64,000 nt of DNA from positions 124,001 through 188,000 of the forward strand of contig OZ038423.1 of NCBI GenBank assembly GCA_964036155.1. Direction: 5' to 3'. Below the pieces are notes generated by a model, which was not told the origin of the DNA, searched no databases, and worked only from the letters and a program-made list of their open reading frames with translations. The stretch comes from Diploscapter coronatus (lineage: Eukaryota > Nematoda > Chromadorea > Rhabditida > Rhabditidae). Shown here in pieces: positions 11,401-22,065 of this stretch. Each line of letters starts with the position of its first letter. Position 1 is the stretch's first letter. The position numbers and the translations under genes are program-made.

Positions 11401-14400
11401 GTCATTTGCAGCCAACTTCTGGTTCAGACTGTTTCCTTCTTCAATCATTTGTTGAATTTTGGCTTGAAGCTCCTGAAATAAAATAAATGATTACTCTAAT
11501 TAGCGTTAATTACACCCAATTAACTGACCTGATTTGTCTTTGCCAATTGACTTTCAGAAGATGCATTTGCCTGTTCCAAAGAGACCACCTTCTTTTGCAA
11601 AGACTCCACTTCGGACGAGTTTTGGAGCTTCACCTGAAAAAATGAACGAGTTTCAAAAGATCAATAGAAATTTAGAAAAAAAGCAAACAAAATTTTCAGT
11701 TCAGAAAAATAGAAAACTCATCTGGAAGAAAATGGTAAATTTCAAAAAAAGTCCATAGAACATTCGCTAAAAATATTTTTTGAGGAAAAAATGTAAATCT
11801 CTAAAAATTAGTATGTTATAGAAATTAGAAAATTGTTAATTGTTACTTGTTCAAGATTTTCCAGAAGTCTCTTCCTTTCCTCTTCGCTGGCAAATAGACT
11901 TTGATCAGCAAGTTCGGACTTCTTTCTCAAGTCAGCTTCGATGACGACCATTTGCTCGATTTTGACTTGAAGTTCCTGAAATCAACGAGATAATTACTAA
12001 TTAAAAAGCAAGCTAACGATCCCAATTAAAGATAACTAATTATCACAATTAAAAAGTTAATAACCACATTTAAAAGATAATTACTCTAATTATCTTGCCT
12101 GATTTGTCTTGGTTAATTGGCTTTCAGAAGATGCGTTCGTCTGTTCCAAGGACTCGATTTTCTTTTGAAGAGCCTCATTTTTGGAATTGACCTGAAAATA
12201 TCAAATTTTCAAAGGAAAAAAACTAAAGAAAACAAACCTAGGCATATTTTCAGAAAGAATTAACAATTTTAGGAAGGGATGGAGCACGCAAAAGGAAATT
12301 TTCTATAGAAAGTTGATACATAAAGGGATATGTACGCAACGAGATTTTAGAGGAGCATTTTGGTTCAAAGAGGGGTACCCCTCCGAAATTTTGACCTAAG
12401 CTATATGCCTAGGCCTGAAAGGAAAGAAAATCGAACCTGCTCAAAGGCTTCCTGAATCTTCCTCTTCTCTTCTTCGCTCGTAGCCAATTTCTGGTTCAAA
12501 GTCTCAGAATCCCGCTTCAAATTATCGCCCTCTGATGTTATTTTCTCGATTTGAGCCGAATTTTGCAATTTATTCTAAAAATAGCATATTTGAATTCAGT
12601 AAAGGGGACATATTGTAAACATGTTTCATAAAAATTTGAAAATTTCAATAGGAAAAGATAAAATTGAAAAACTTCCCAGTTAAAAATTCGAATATTTCGC
12701 CAAAATGAATGAAAAGATATACCTGCTCAAAGGCTTCCTGAATCGTTCTCTTCTCTTCTTCACTAGCAGCCAACTTCTGATTCAGAGCCTCAGATTCTTG
12801 TTTTCTTTCTGCAGCAGCCCTTTCAAGTTCTTCTTTGGTCTTGGTCAACTGAGACATGAGTTCCTCTCCCGAAGCTGCAGACTGTTGCTTCAGCTTAATT
12901 AGAATAATTAAGCAAATAATTGAAGTAATTAAGAAAGTCAACTACCCTCTGAATCTCCTCTTTGGCTTGATCCGTCAACTTCTTCTCTTCATCGATGGAA
13001 CCTTGCAGAGTGGCGACTTCAGAAGCATGGTTGTGTTTCATCTGAAAGTTAATTGAGTAATTATCTTCGATTAAATAAACAGCTAATTTACCTTCTCGAT
13101 TTCAGCCTTCAGTTGAGCCAGTTCCAAGTGAGCTTCTTCGGACGAGGACGATTTCGTCTTGATCGCTTCCTCGAAGGTGGCATGTTGTTGTTTCAGCTTA
13201 ATTAGGATAATTAAATCAATAGTTAGGGTATTGGAAGAAAAGATAATTACCCCCTCAATTTCGGCTCTCGCTTTTGTCAGTTCGGCGGAAAGCTCGTGTT
13301 CGGACTTTTGCAGTTTTTCCAGATCGGCTGCATTTTGGAGTTTCACCTGAAAATTAGCATAATTCAAATATATGGCAAAAGGTGAAAATTAGAATATCAT
13401 TTAAAAATATTCTTAAAATTAGCATAATTTTCAGAAAAGCGATAATTCTTACCTGCTCAAGAATTTCCTGAATCTTCTTCCTTTCTTCATTGGATTCTGT
13501 AAATTTCTGGGTCAGACCGTTACCTTCTTCAGTAAGCTGCCCAATTTTGGTCTGTAGTTCCTATAATTAAAAAGAGATAGTTATTCTATTTACAATAATT
13601 ATCATTCCAATTAGAGCGATAATTATTCCATTATCGTGCTAATTGCCCCCTTAATTAAAGACAATTACTCCAATTAACTGACCTGATTAGCTTTGGTCAA
13701 TTGGTTTTCAGAAGAAGCACTTGTCTGTTCCAAAGATTCGATGTTCTTTCGTAGAGACTCAACTTCGGCCGAGTTTTGGAGTTTCAACTGAAAATTAGCA
13801 TATTTTCGACAAAACAAACTATAATTTTACCTGTTCAAAAGCCTCTTGAAGTCTCTTCCTTTCATCTTCACCAGCAGCCAACTTATGGTTTAGAACCTCC
13901 GATTCTTGTTTTCTTTCCGCAGCAGCCCTTTCAAGTTCTTCTTTGGTCTTGGTCAACTGAGACATGAGTTCCTCTCCCGAAGCTGCAGACTGTTGCTTCA
14001 GCTTAATTAGAATAATTAAGCAAATAATTGAAGTAATTAAGAAAGTTAGCTACCCTCTGAATCTCCTCTTTGGCTTGATCCGTCAACTTCTTCTCTTCAT
14101 CGATGGAACCTTGTAGAGTGGCGACTTCAGAAGCATGGCTGTGTTTCATCTGAAAGTTAATTGAGTAAGTATCTTCGATTAAATAAACAGCTAATTTACC
14201 TTCTCGATTTCAGCCTTCAGTTGAGCTAGTTCCAAGTGAGCTTCTTCGGACGAGGACGATTTCGTCTTGATCGCTTCCTCGAAGGTGGCATGTTGTTGTT
14301 TCAGCTTAATCAGAGTAATTAAAAAGGTAATTAGGCAAATTCAAATAGTTACTTACCTCTTCAATTTGTTCGTTAGCCTTGGCCAGTTCGCCGGAGAGTT

Positions 14401-17400
14401 CATGCTCGATTTTGGTCTTGACTTGCACCGATTCCTCGAGATGTAGCACTTGCTCTTTCATCTAAAGTACGGTAATTAACTAGAGTTAATAATGGTAACT
14501 AAAGATTTAATTAGGGCAACTAAAAGAAAATTAAGATAGCTTAAGACAACTGCCTTTTCATGCTCTTCCTTCTCCTTGGCCAAATGAGTCTTGAGCTCTT
14601 CAGCCGAGGCGTTCTTCTGTTTGATCGCTTCCTCGAATGTAGCATGTTGTTGTTTCATCTTAACTAAGGTAATTAATTTCTAATTAGGGAAATTCGAGTT
14701 AACCGGGGAAATTAAAGTTAGTTACCTTCTCGATTTCAACCTTCAGTTGGGCCAATTGGAAAGTGGCTTCTTCGGACGAGGACGATTTCGCTTTAATCGC
14801 TTCTTCATAGGCAGCATGTTGTTGTTTCAGCTTAACCAGAGTAATTAAATAGATAATTATGCGAATTAAATGGTTAATTACCCCCTCGATTTCCTGCTTT
14901 GTCTTGGTCAATTGAGCCTGTGCTTCATCGGTTGAGTGGGTCTTCAGTTGAACAGTCTCTTCCAGCTCGTAGAGTTGCACGGAGTACTGCTCTTTCAGCT
15001 GCAAGAGGAGTGGGGCTTATTTTTCAGAGATTAAGTCGAATTAAAAAAAAGAAATATCTTAGAAAAAATACAAAATGGAGAGAAAATGTTCTTCAAAGAT
15101 TATTTCAAAAAGAAAACGAAGAGCGAACATTTTGAAAAATACAATGAAAAACTACCCTGGCCAACTCATTTTCCAGTTGGGCCACATTTTCTGCGGATTT
15201 TCCGAGGTTCAGTTTGAATGCAGCCTCCTGTTTCTGCATTTTCTCGGTGATTTCCCTGATTTTGGTCTCGACTTCTGCAGTCGCTTCTCGATCCGCGTTG
15301 GCCGATGACATTGTCAAAGCGGAGAGTTGGCCTTCCAGCTCCTTGATTTTAACGTCCTGAAAAAATACGCTTCTTAAATTAGGTTTCAGAAAAATCAAGC
15401 CGTTTTGTTTTATCAAAAAGTCAGATTTGAGCGTTATAAACAAATGTTTCAATAAAATTCCAATTATTTGATTTGAAAAATATTCGATATTCGAAGTGAC
15501 CTAGAAATTTAGATTTTTACAACAGGATTCAAAATAATGAAAGTTTCCCAATTTTGATAACTTGCTCAATATTTTCTGTCGGTATTCCGTCAATTACTAA
15601 AATTTACAGTTTTTTCATAATAAATTTCAGAAAACATTCACTCATTTTAAAAATTATTCAATCTTTTCTTTGCATTTGCGGTTATTTGAAAGGGAAGAAT
15701 AATTCCTTCAAAATATTATATTTCAAGAAATTAAAAACTTTGTACTTTCAGAGAGAATCATTCAGTTCTTCTAGCCAAATGAATTTTAGGGAAAAAAAAA
15801 GAATTTAAACAATAATTTCTCCAACCTTTTCAATGTTGATCTCATCCATTTGGAAGCTAAAGTTCTCGATGGCACTCTGCTTTTCAGCGAGCTGTGTCTG
15901 GAGTTCGTCATTTTCGGCCGACAATTTGGAAATCTGAAGATTTGTTTTCTTTAATTTATTTTCCAAAAAAGGGTGTAACTTTTACAAAAGAGTAAGAGTA
16001 ACTTGAGGGTAACTATAATGGCAGGAGGCCAGAAAAAGTAGCAAAATCCCACTCTTTGCTTGAGCTCATCGAATTGTTTGGAATCGACTGGAGCTGGAGA
16101 ACCGCTTTCTGAAGCGCTGCCTGACTTTTCGAGCTGTTGAATTCTGAAAACTGGACTTTCTTCTATTCTTCAATCAAAGAAAAATCGAACGTTTTCCTCA
16201 AAGAGCTCAATTTTCAAAAATATTTGACAGACAATAGTTTTATTTACTTTCTCCCTTAGAAAAGATCCAAATTTCTAAAATTTTGGAAACATTTTGGCCA
16301 AAATTCGAAAAGTCGACCTTTTATGCAACTGAGCCATTTCCTCTTTCATGGAGTCCCTCTCGGCGAGTAATTTCTCCAAATGCGAGTCCTTTTCTCTGAC
16401 GGCCTCTTGCAGCGAAAGCAGCATTTGGTTGTTTTCTGCGTTGCCGGTCACGATGTTGGGACGCTGAAACTCATTTTAATCGAATGTTTTTCGTAAAAAA
16501 GACACTTTTAAATAAATGAGTACTTTGTTTGGAAGACAAAATTATTCGACGTTTCAAGAAAATGCATAATTTTTCAGAGTTTGAAATATCCAATTGTTCC
16601 TTCAAATCGCTCATAGAAATTGAAATTTGGCAAAAATCAAAAAATACATTCTAAAGATAAGAAAAGTTTAAACAATCATAAGCTTAAAATATAAATTAAA
16701 AAAAAAAAAACTCACAATTCCGGGCCTCTTGAGGACTCCAAATCTAGAGGATGCCATACTCGATCTGCCAATCGACGAGAGCGATTCGTGACTGCCGCCG
16801 TGCGCCCGCGACGTGCGCAAAATTGACGCCTTGTTGTGGTGGTACTGAAAATAATCTGTATTTTTAAAAATGACGCTGTCTGAAAATAATATTTAACTGA
16901 GTATCCGAAATTTCAGGATAACCATGACTGAAGTTCGTAAAAAAAGGACGTTGAAAATATCAGACTGAAAAATGAGATCTAGAGGAAATTTCTACGCAGG
17001 TTAAAAAATCTTAGGCTGTTCAATGCCGAAACTCATGAAAAATATCATAAAAAGGGAATCTAGAAGATATTCTACTAAAAACTAAAAATCTGGAACTTTT
17101 AGAGAAAGAAATTAGACCCTAAAAGTATCATCTCTGATTTTGTAGAAATTGTTTAAAAATTGCGAATTTTTTTACTTTTTAAATTTTTTAAATAAATAAA
17201 TCCATACTATATCATTTCTGACTGGCGTATTTTGATTCGGCGCTCGCTGCACTTTAGACGCCGAGACGAAAATTCCGTAAGGGGCTTTGCAGACGAAGTA
17301 GCGTTTTCCCTGAAATTTCAATTAAAAAAAAATATTTTAGGAAAAAAACAACTTTTTTCTTCTTAGCACTCATCTTCCAAACTGGCTACGTTTCAGAGAA

Positions 17401-18962
17401 AACAAATTATTCCTTAATCTAAACTCGTAAAAATCTACCTGGACCGATCCGTCATTCTTTCCATAGGGCTGATCGAGTTCTACACCGGCCCACAAGCCCT
17501 GCGCGAAATCCGCAGTGCCTAAATATCTGACCGTCCCGAGCTTTCCACCAGCCACCAACACCCGCTCGCCTATGTCGTATCTGAAAATGGAAAATATTGA
17601 CTCTTTTATCAGACTTCTCAAAATTCGACCCTCGAAAAATAGTATGACATATCGAGAGAGAAAAGAGCACATCTTCTTGGTCTTTCTCGGAAAGTGCACT
17701 ATTCTTCTTGCGAGTCGATTTGCGGTCGAGTTTTGGGAAGTGTTTTGGGAGGTTTTAAGAAATTCCATATCTTAGAGATGGAAATGAAATTTCAACTTTG
17801 CTTTCTTTGAAATAATAAACGTACGAATTTCGATAAGTTTCGGAAAATTTCGTATCTTCTTTTCAAAAACGAATACGCAACTTTTCGATTTTCGAGCATT
17901 CAGATATAAAAATAAGTTTTTTAATTCATTACCTTCTACCAACATTTAGAGATAATTTCGCATTCTTGATGTCTTTTAAATTTGCTAAAATATTCCAAAT
18001 TCGCCTACCCGCACTCTGTCGCATACACGCTGCTCTCTCCCCCTATGGAAGAGTTGCCTGGCGTAGGGGATTTGAATCTGCTCGGTGAGTCAATCGAGGC
18101 CATCCTCTCCAATTTACCTGCCTTGCAAAACAGACCGTGGTTTGGGTCGCACTGAATATAAAATATATCATTATCTTTTTAGAAATATTATTTATATCTA
18201 TGATTTACTAGGAAAAATAAACATTTTTTTGGTTTATAGAAAACTAGTGCGTATTTTTTTTTTCAAAATACACCAAAATTGGAGCAATTTAGAAAAGTAG
18301 TTGTATCGTAACATTGTTGCATGCGAAATAGTGTGAGAAAAGAGTCGTTTTCCTACTATTCCTCATCCTATTTCGCATATGACTTGAGGTTTCCAAATTG
18401 CCTTATTTAGAAAATTTTCAGAGATAAATTATTGGTCTAAAACGCAAAAATAAAACGCCGTACCGTAAAATAGTGGACCCCATTGACGGAGCCGTCGTTC
18501 TTGCCGTGCGGCCCGTCAAGCACTAGCCCAATCCACTCGCCGGGGGCGAATTGCGTCGTCCCGATGAACTCGATTCGACCCGTCCGATCACCGAGTCTCG
18601 CTCTATCGCCGATCTGCAATTTTTCACTTTCTTGAGCTAAAGTTTGAAAATTGTTTTAGAGTAGCAGCCTTCCAGGGTTTGTCTTCAAGAAAAAAATAAA
18701 GAAATTGAAATTTCTGCGGGTGTTTGCTTATCTTCCAGGTATTCTGTGCCCGAATCGACGAGAAACTCTCGGAACCCTCCCTATAGAAATCTCGCAGAGG
18801 GAATAAGGTTCCCATAACGAAGGTTTCGGACGGTTCCGAGTTTTCTGGATCCAGGCACTGAATTTTGTATTTTTAAAGGGGTGTGTTTACCTGCCAGCCT
18901 CCAACTCCGCTGACGCATGACGACGCGGAATACACTGAGTCGCGACTGTCCGCGCGACGCAT
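8452..18962 (-). CDS. clip-1: CLIP-170 family microtubule plus-end tracking protein
   Basis: About 38 exons give roughly 1,490 residues, close to CLIP-170 length. Key exons: 18962-18891 (start), 18613-18464 plus 18151-18009 (CAP-Gly 1, GKNDGSVNGVHYF), 17580-17439 plus 17309-17208 (CAP-Gly 2, GKNDGSVQGKRYF), 16844-16716 (Ser-rich linker), then coiled-coil exons from about 16463 down to 9532, and 9217-9145, 8914-8805, 8536-8452 with two zinc knuckles (YCDICELFDQHETQDC and YCDNCEEFGHDTEKC). CAP-Gly domains bind EEB/Y-type tails of tubulin and EB1; the knuckles bind dynactin and LIS1 in known members. The rod consists of recurring 105-, 108- and 171-nt exons, mostly phase 0, for example 10995-10891, 11633-11529, 12191-12099 and 13787-13683. 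Introns often hold AATTA arrays. Some use GC donors (near 10890, 12098, 14553) and AAG acceptors. A TTTTAG site 13 nt upstream of the ATG suits trans-splicing. The boundary near 16319 is approximate. Confidence 0.93.
8708..8781. repeat. Palindrome D copy 2 joined to a family F end
   Basis: A family D hairpin (TCTAGACACGCATGTCTA core, 8708-8751) is directly followed by a lone family F terminus, GTTGCGTTTTGAGAAGTCTG, ending at 8781. The pair sits just inside the intron 8537-8804 of the CLIP gene. Confidence 0.55.
9921..10058. mobile_element. MITE family G, copy 1
   Basis: The ends read GGCGCTGGGATGTTTTCCAC and GTGGAAAACGTCCCAACGTG, with ACTATCCTTAATAATGGAAC inside. It ends two bases before the GTAGAA donor of the CLIP exon 10204-10066. 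Confidence 0.75.
12723..14304 (-). repeat. Recent intragenic duplication in the CLIP rod
   Basis: The block 12755-13205 and the block 13862-14312 are nearly identical across three exons (171, 96 and 105 nt) and the introns between them, offset by about 1,107 bp. Only a handful of mismatches are visible by eye. Older copies of the same exon types occur at 10728-12191, 13453-13787 and 14554-14830. Confidence 0.85.
17610..17742. mobile_element. MITE family F, copy 2
   Basis: It begins CAGACTTCTCAAAATTCGAC and ends GTCGAGTTTTGGGAAGTG. It sits in the CLIP intron between the two CAP-Gly 2 flanking exons, about 30 bp from the acceptor. Confidence 0.7.
18316..18402. mobile_element. MITE family I, copy 2
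   Basis: ATGCGAAATAGTGTGAGAAA faces CCTATTTCGCATATGACTTG. It lies in the CLIP intron between the two exons that encode CAP-Gly 1. Confidence 0.65.
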
Positions 18963-19058
18963 CGAGGGGCGAAAACTAAAAAAATCAATTTAAAAATAAC
19001 GAAAAGTCGAAGGAACCAGCAAAATAGAAAAGAAACAGTTTCCGAAAAATCAGGACTA

Positions 19059-19172
19059 TGATTCAAGTAAAACTACGCCCACCTGTAAATGTAACAATTG
19101 CTCACCCCTTGTAAACATTCATAACCTTCCTTGTAAAAGCTTTTACATGGAGGCGTAATTTGACTTGAGTCT
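19059..19172. mobile_element. Inverted-repeat element Y
   Basis: The ends GATTCAAGTAAAACTACGCC and GGCGTAATTTGACTTGAGTC are inverted, with an inner TTGTAAAAGCTTTTAC hairpin. It lies about 100 bp upstream of the CLIP start codon, so it could affect that promoter. Confidence 0.65.
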
Positions 19173-19967
19173 TAGCTCAGAAGGAAACGAAAAGTGACCG
19201 AGGAAACGGAAAATAAAATGATAGAAACATGGAAATTCAGGAACATTGTAAGAATGAGAAGCAGCCTCAAAGTCTTCGGGGCTCAGTAAGAAAAGAATAT
19301 TCACTGTGCCAAAAGCACCCCTTTTTTGTTTTTATTATTTTTCTCTCCGCTCTCTCTCTCTCTCTCTATGCCCTTTTCCCCGCCCCTCGTATTCTTGTGT
19401 TGAAGAACAAACCGCGAATCCAGCGGTTGTCCTCTTTATTTGTGAATAAAATTTGTGTTGATAATTGTTCGTTGTTAGTCCAACCCTCTTATTAATACTA
19501 ACCCACAGAAAGGAAGAACCTTTCTGTTCATTCACTTCGTGATAAAAAATGATAAGATAAATTAGAAAAATCGATAAAACCGAGAAAATATGCCTGTCAA
19601 AAAGCTAGGTAAATAAAGGAAACACAAGAAAAGCGAAGAAAAACGATTGTAAAGAATCAAGTGTCCAAGATAAACGCAGTGCATAGGCGCGTTGGTCGAC
19701 TTTGAAAATACTACTTTTGGCGGGCTTTTACTAATTAGGAAAAGAATTTTGCGTCATCAGAAATAACAAGAAAACGTGAACTTTTTCGAGAGCCCTCCTT
19801 CAATTTCTATGAATTGGCCCTTTTCACCGAAGAAACGGGAAAATCAATCATCAGAGGAAAACGGGTGAGATAAAAATAGTAGTACTACAAATATAAGAGG
19901 TAAATTCGCACAAGAAAATGCGGTATTTTGAAAGCATACCGGTTCTTCTTGCAAAGTTTATTGCATA

Positions 19968-20928
19968 TAGGGACCGCCAGCCATTTTGCCAAATTCACTC
20001 TGGCACTGTGTTTCCTACATTTTTCAGGGTCTGAGGTGCCCCTCTAAACATCCCCATCGAAAAAACCGCGAAAAAATACGTTACTGATAAAAAATTTGAT
20101 AAAATTTAATGCGAAAAATCGAAAAAATCGCTCCTTTTCGTGGACAAGGGAAAGGGGCGTGGTTTATCTGCAAAAGACACTATGCCGCTCGCTCCCCCCT
20201 TTCTTTCCCTACCTTTAGGGATCTTTTTCTCTGCACTCTCCTCCATTCCAGCATTGGCTTCCTTTATATTTTCGCGAATTATCAGGATCTCAGTCGCGGG
20301 TACTAGGATTTTTCTGATTTTTTCACCGAAGACGGACAATTGACCAACTAATCAAAATATGAAATAAAAAAATATGTACCTTTCAAGATATGCCTAGGGT
20401 GATCCAATTTAGCAAAGACAAAAAAATGGTCATTTTGAAATTAATTTAAAAAATATTTTTTGATCAAATTTCGTTTTTTTCTTTTGAATAACGTAATTAG
20501 GGAGTATGAAATTTTATTTTAGTCAAGTTTTTAGGTGATTTTAGTGATCCTTTGTCAGGATACAGTACCGCAAAGGCGAGCATCTATTATTGCCTCGGAA
20601 AAAGTTGCGGGTCCTAGGATTTTTCTAATTTTTACATATGTTGTACATTTCAACTAGGTGTACCGATTCATCAAAAAAAATGAAATGTACCTTTTTTATA
20701 ACTCGAAATATTAGCATTGTCGTAATTTGGTGTGCATTTGACGCGCATTTGCGGACTTCTTTCGCACCCGATCAATAAATCGATATCACCACGTGAAAGA
20801 GCGGTATCGAATTGTATAGTGGGTATCGATCAACTATGAAAAACAAAAAATATTTGCGATAATCGAAGGGGCTATCAACTATGGACACTTTTGAATCAAG
20901 TGAAAGGGGCGGGGCTTGGCGGTCCCTA
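19968..20928. mobile_element. Non-autonomous hAT-like DNA transposon with 8-bp target duplication
   Basis: The 961-bp element starts TAGGGACCGCCAGCC and ends, read inward from the right, TAGGGACCGCCAAGCCCCGCC. It is flanked by the perfect direct repeat ATTGCATA at 19960-19967 and 20929-20936. An 8-bp duplication with TAGGG or CAGGG ends is diagnostic of the hAT superfamily. The interior holds no transposase frame; it has a repeated GCGGGTACTAGGATTTTTCT-like segment (about 20297 and 20609) and many short A/T runs, so it must be mobilised in trans. Confidence 0.85.
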
Positions 20929-21057
20929 ATTGCATATCAAATTTTGATATGTTATGAGCTTGTTTATTGATTCTTCTATCAAGTTCAGAGATTTTCTATT
21001 TTGGTTCATTTTTATGTCTCGGCAAAGTTAATTCAATCCTGAAATGCACGGCTTTTA

Positions 21058-22065
21058 TGGCTAAATTTGAAATGTATTTTTATCGCCGGAAATTTGATCG
21101 ATTTGATTCTGGAATTTTTCTGAGCAATGATTTTTCTCGGTCATGTGGAAAATATCGGATTTCAGTACGACATCCGCCTCGTAAACATCGATTTCCTTAA
21201 TCCCCCGAACGACGATTTTATAATTTTGGTACGACTCTTCCCCGTACCAGATTTCCTTCAAAATGCCCGAAAACTGAAAAATTTAAAGATTTTCATCTGA
21301 AAATCTGGCCGAACGCATAAAACATGTCCCCTCCACGCGGTTTGGGGTCATAAATTTTGAGTGGCGACATTAAAAATCGCGGCCCCTGCAGCGGAAAATT
21401 TTTCGATTTCTTTCCGGGAAAAATATGATTCATGGAAATAGCTTTGGTCAAAGAAAAAAGCGGGGACTTCGATTTTTGCCGTTTCTGGTAGTTAGATGTG
21501 AACATCGAACATTTCAGTTTGCTTGATTGTTCAAATACTAAAAAGGGATTTCACATATCCGATTTGTATCTTTCAGGACTTCAAGTATCCTCTGAAAACG
21601 GTTGTAAATTATTTTTCAGCTATTTTTAGTTTAGACCCATTAAATATAGTGAATTTCTAGCCTTGCCAAATCTAAATAAATTTCATTTTGTCGAAATCAC
21701 TGAAATTATCCTTGAAATAGCTCAAAAATAGATCTACTATGATCCTTTTGCTACGAGACTTATTAAGTTTGTGGATAAATTCCAGATTGATTTTTTTTCA
21801 AAGACGATGCGATATTAGGTTTTGGTCATCATTGGTCTTTCCGGACCAATTTTAGTGACTCCGTCCCCAATGTGTCTCGGCGGCTATCAAGTTATAGCAT
21901 CGTGCTCTTTTCTGAGGGCAGACCCATTTTTATTCCCAGAAAATGTTCCCAGAGCCTGAAAACCTTTTCCGGGGACATTTTTTTGTTTCTGAGAGGATCA
22001 ATTTCATCCTTTATCCCCGAGCTTTTCTTCCTTGACCAGATACAAATGCGCTCCATTCTCTAAAA
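21058..22065 (-). other. Doubtful coding patches, function unknown
   Basis: Two minus-strand open stretches look more protein-like than their surroundings. One (21274-21058) follows a TTTTTCAG acceptor and reads GILKEIWYGEESYQNYKIVV and onward for about 70 residues to a TAA-type stop. A second (about 22063-21893) follows a TTTTTAG acceptor and reads about 55 residues to a stop. I found no donor pair that joins them in phase and recognise no domain. They may be exons of a small unknown gene, gene relics, or chance. Confidence 0.2.

Noticed and set aside
21293..21505. Joining the 70-codon frame at 21293-21505 to the patch at 21274 as one gene
   Set aside because: The only plausible donor (GTGGAG) leads to a premature stop after joining, so the link is not supported.
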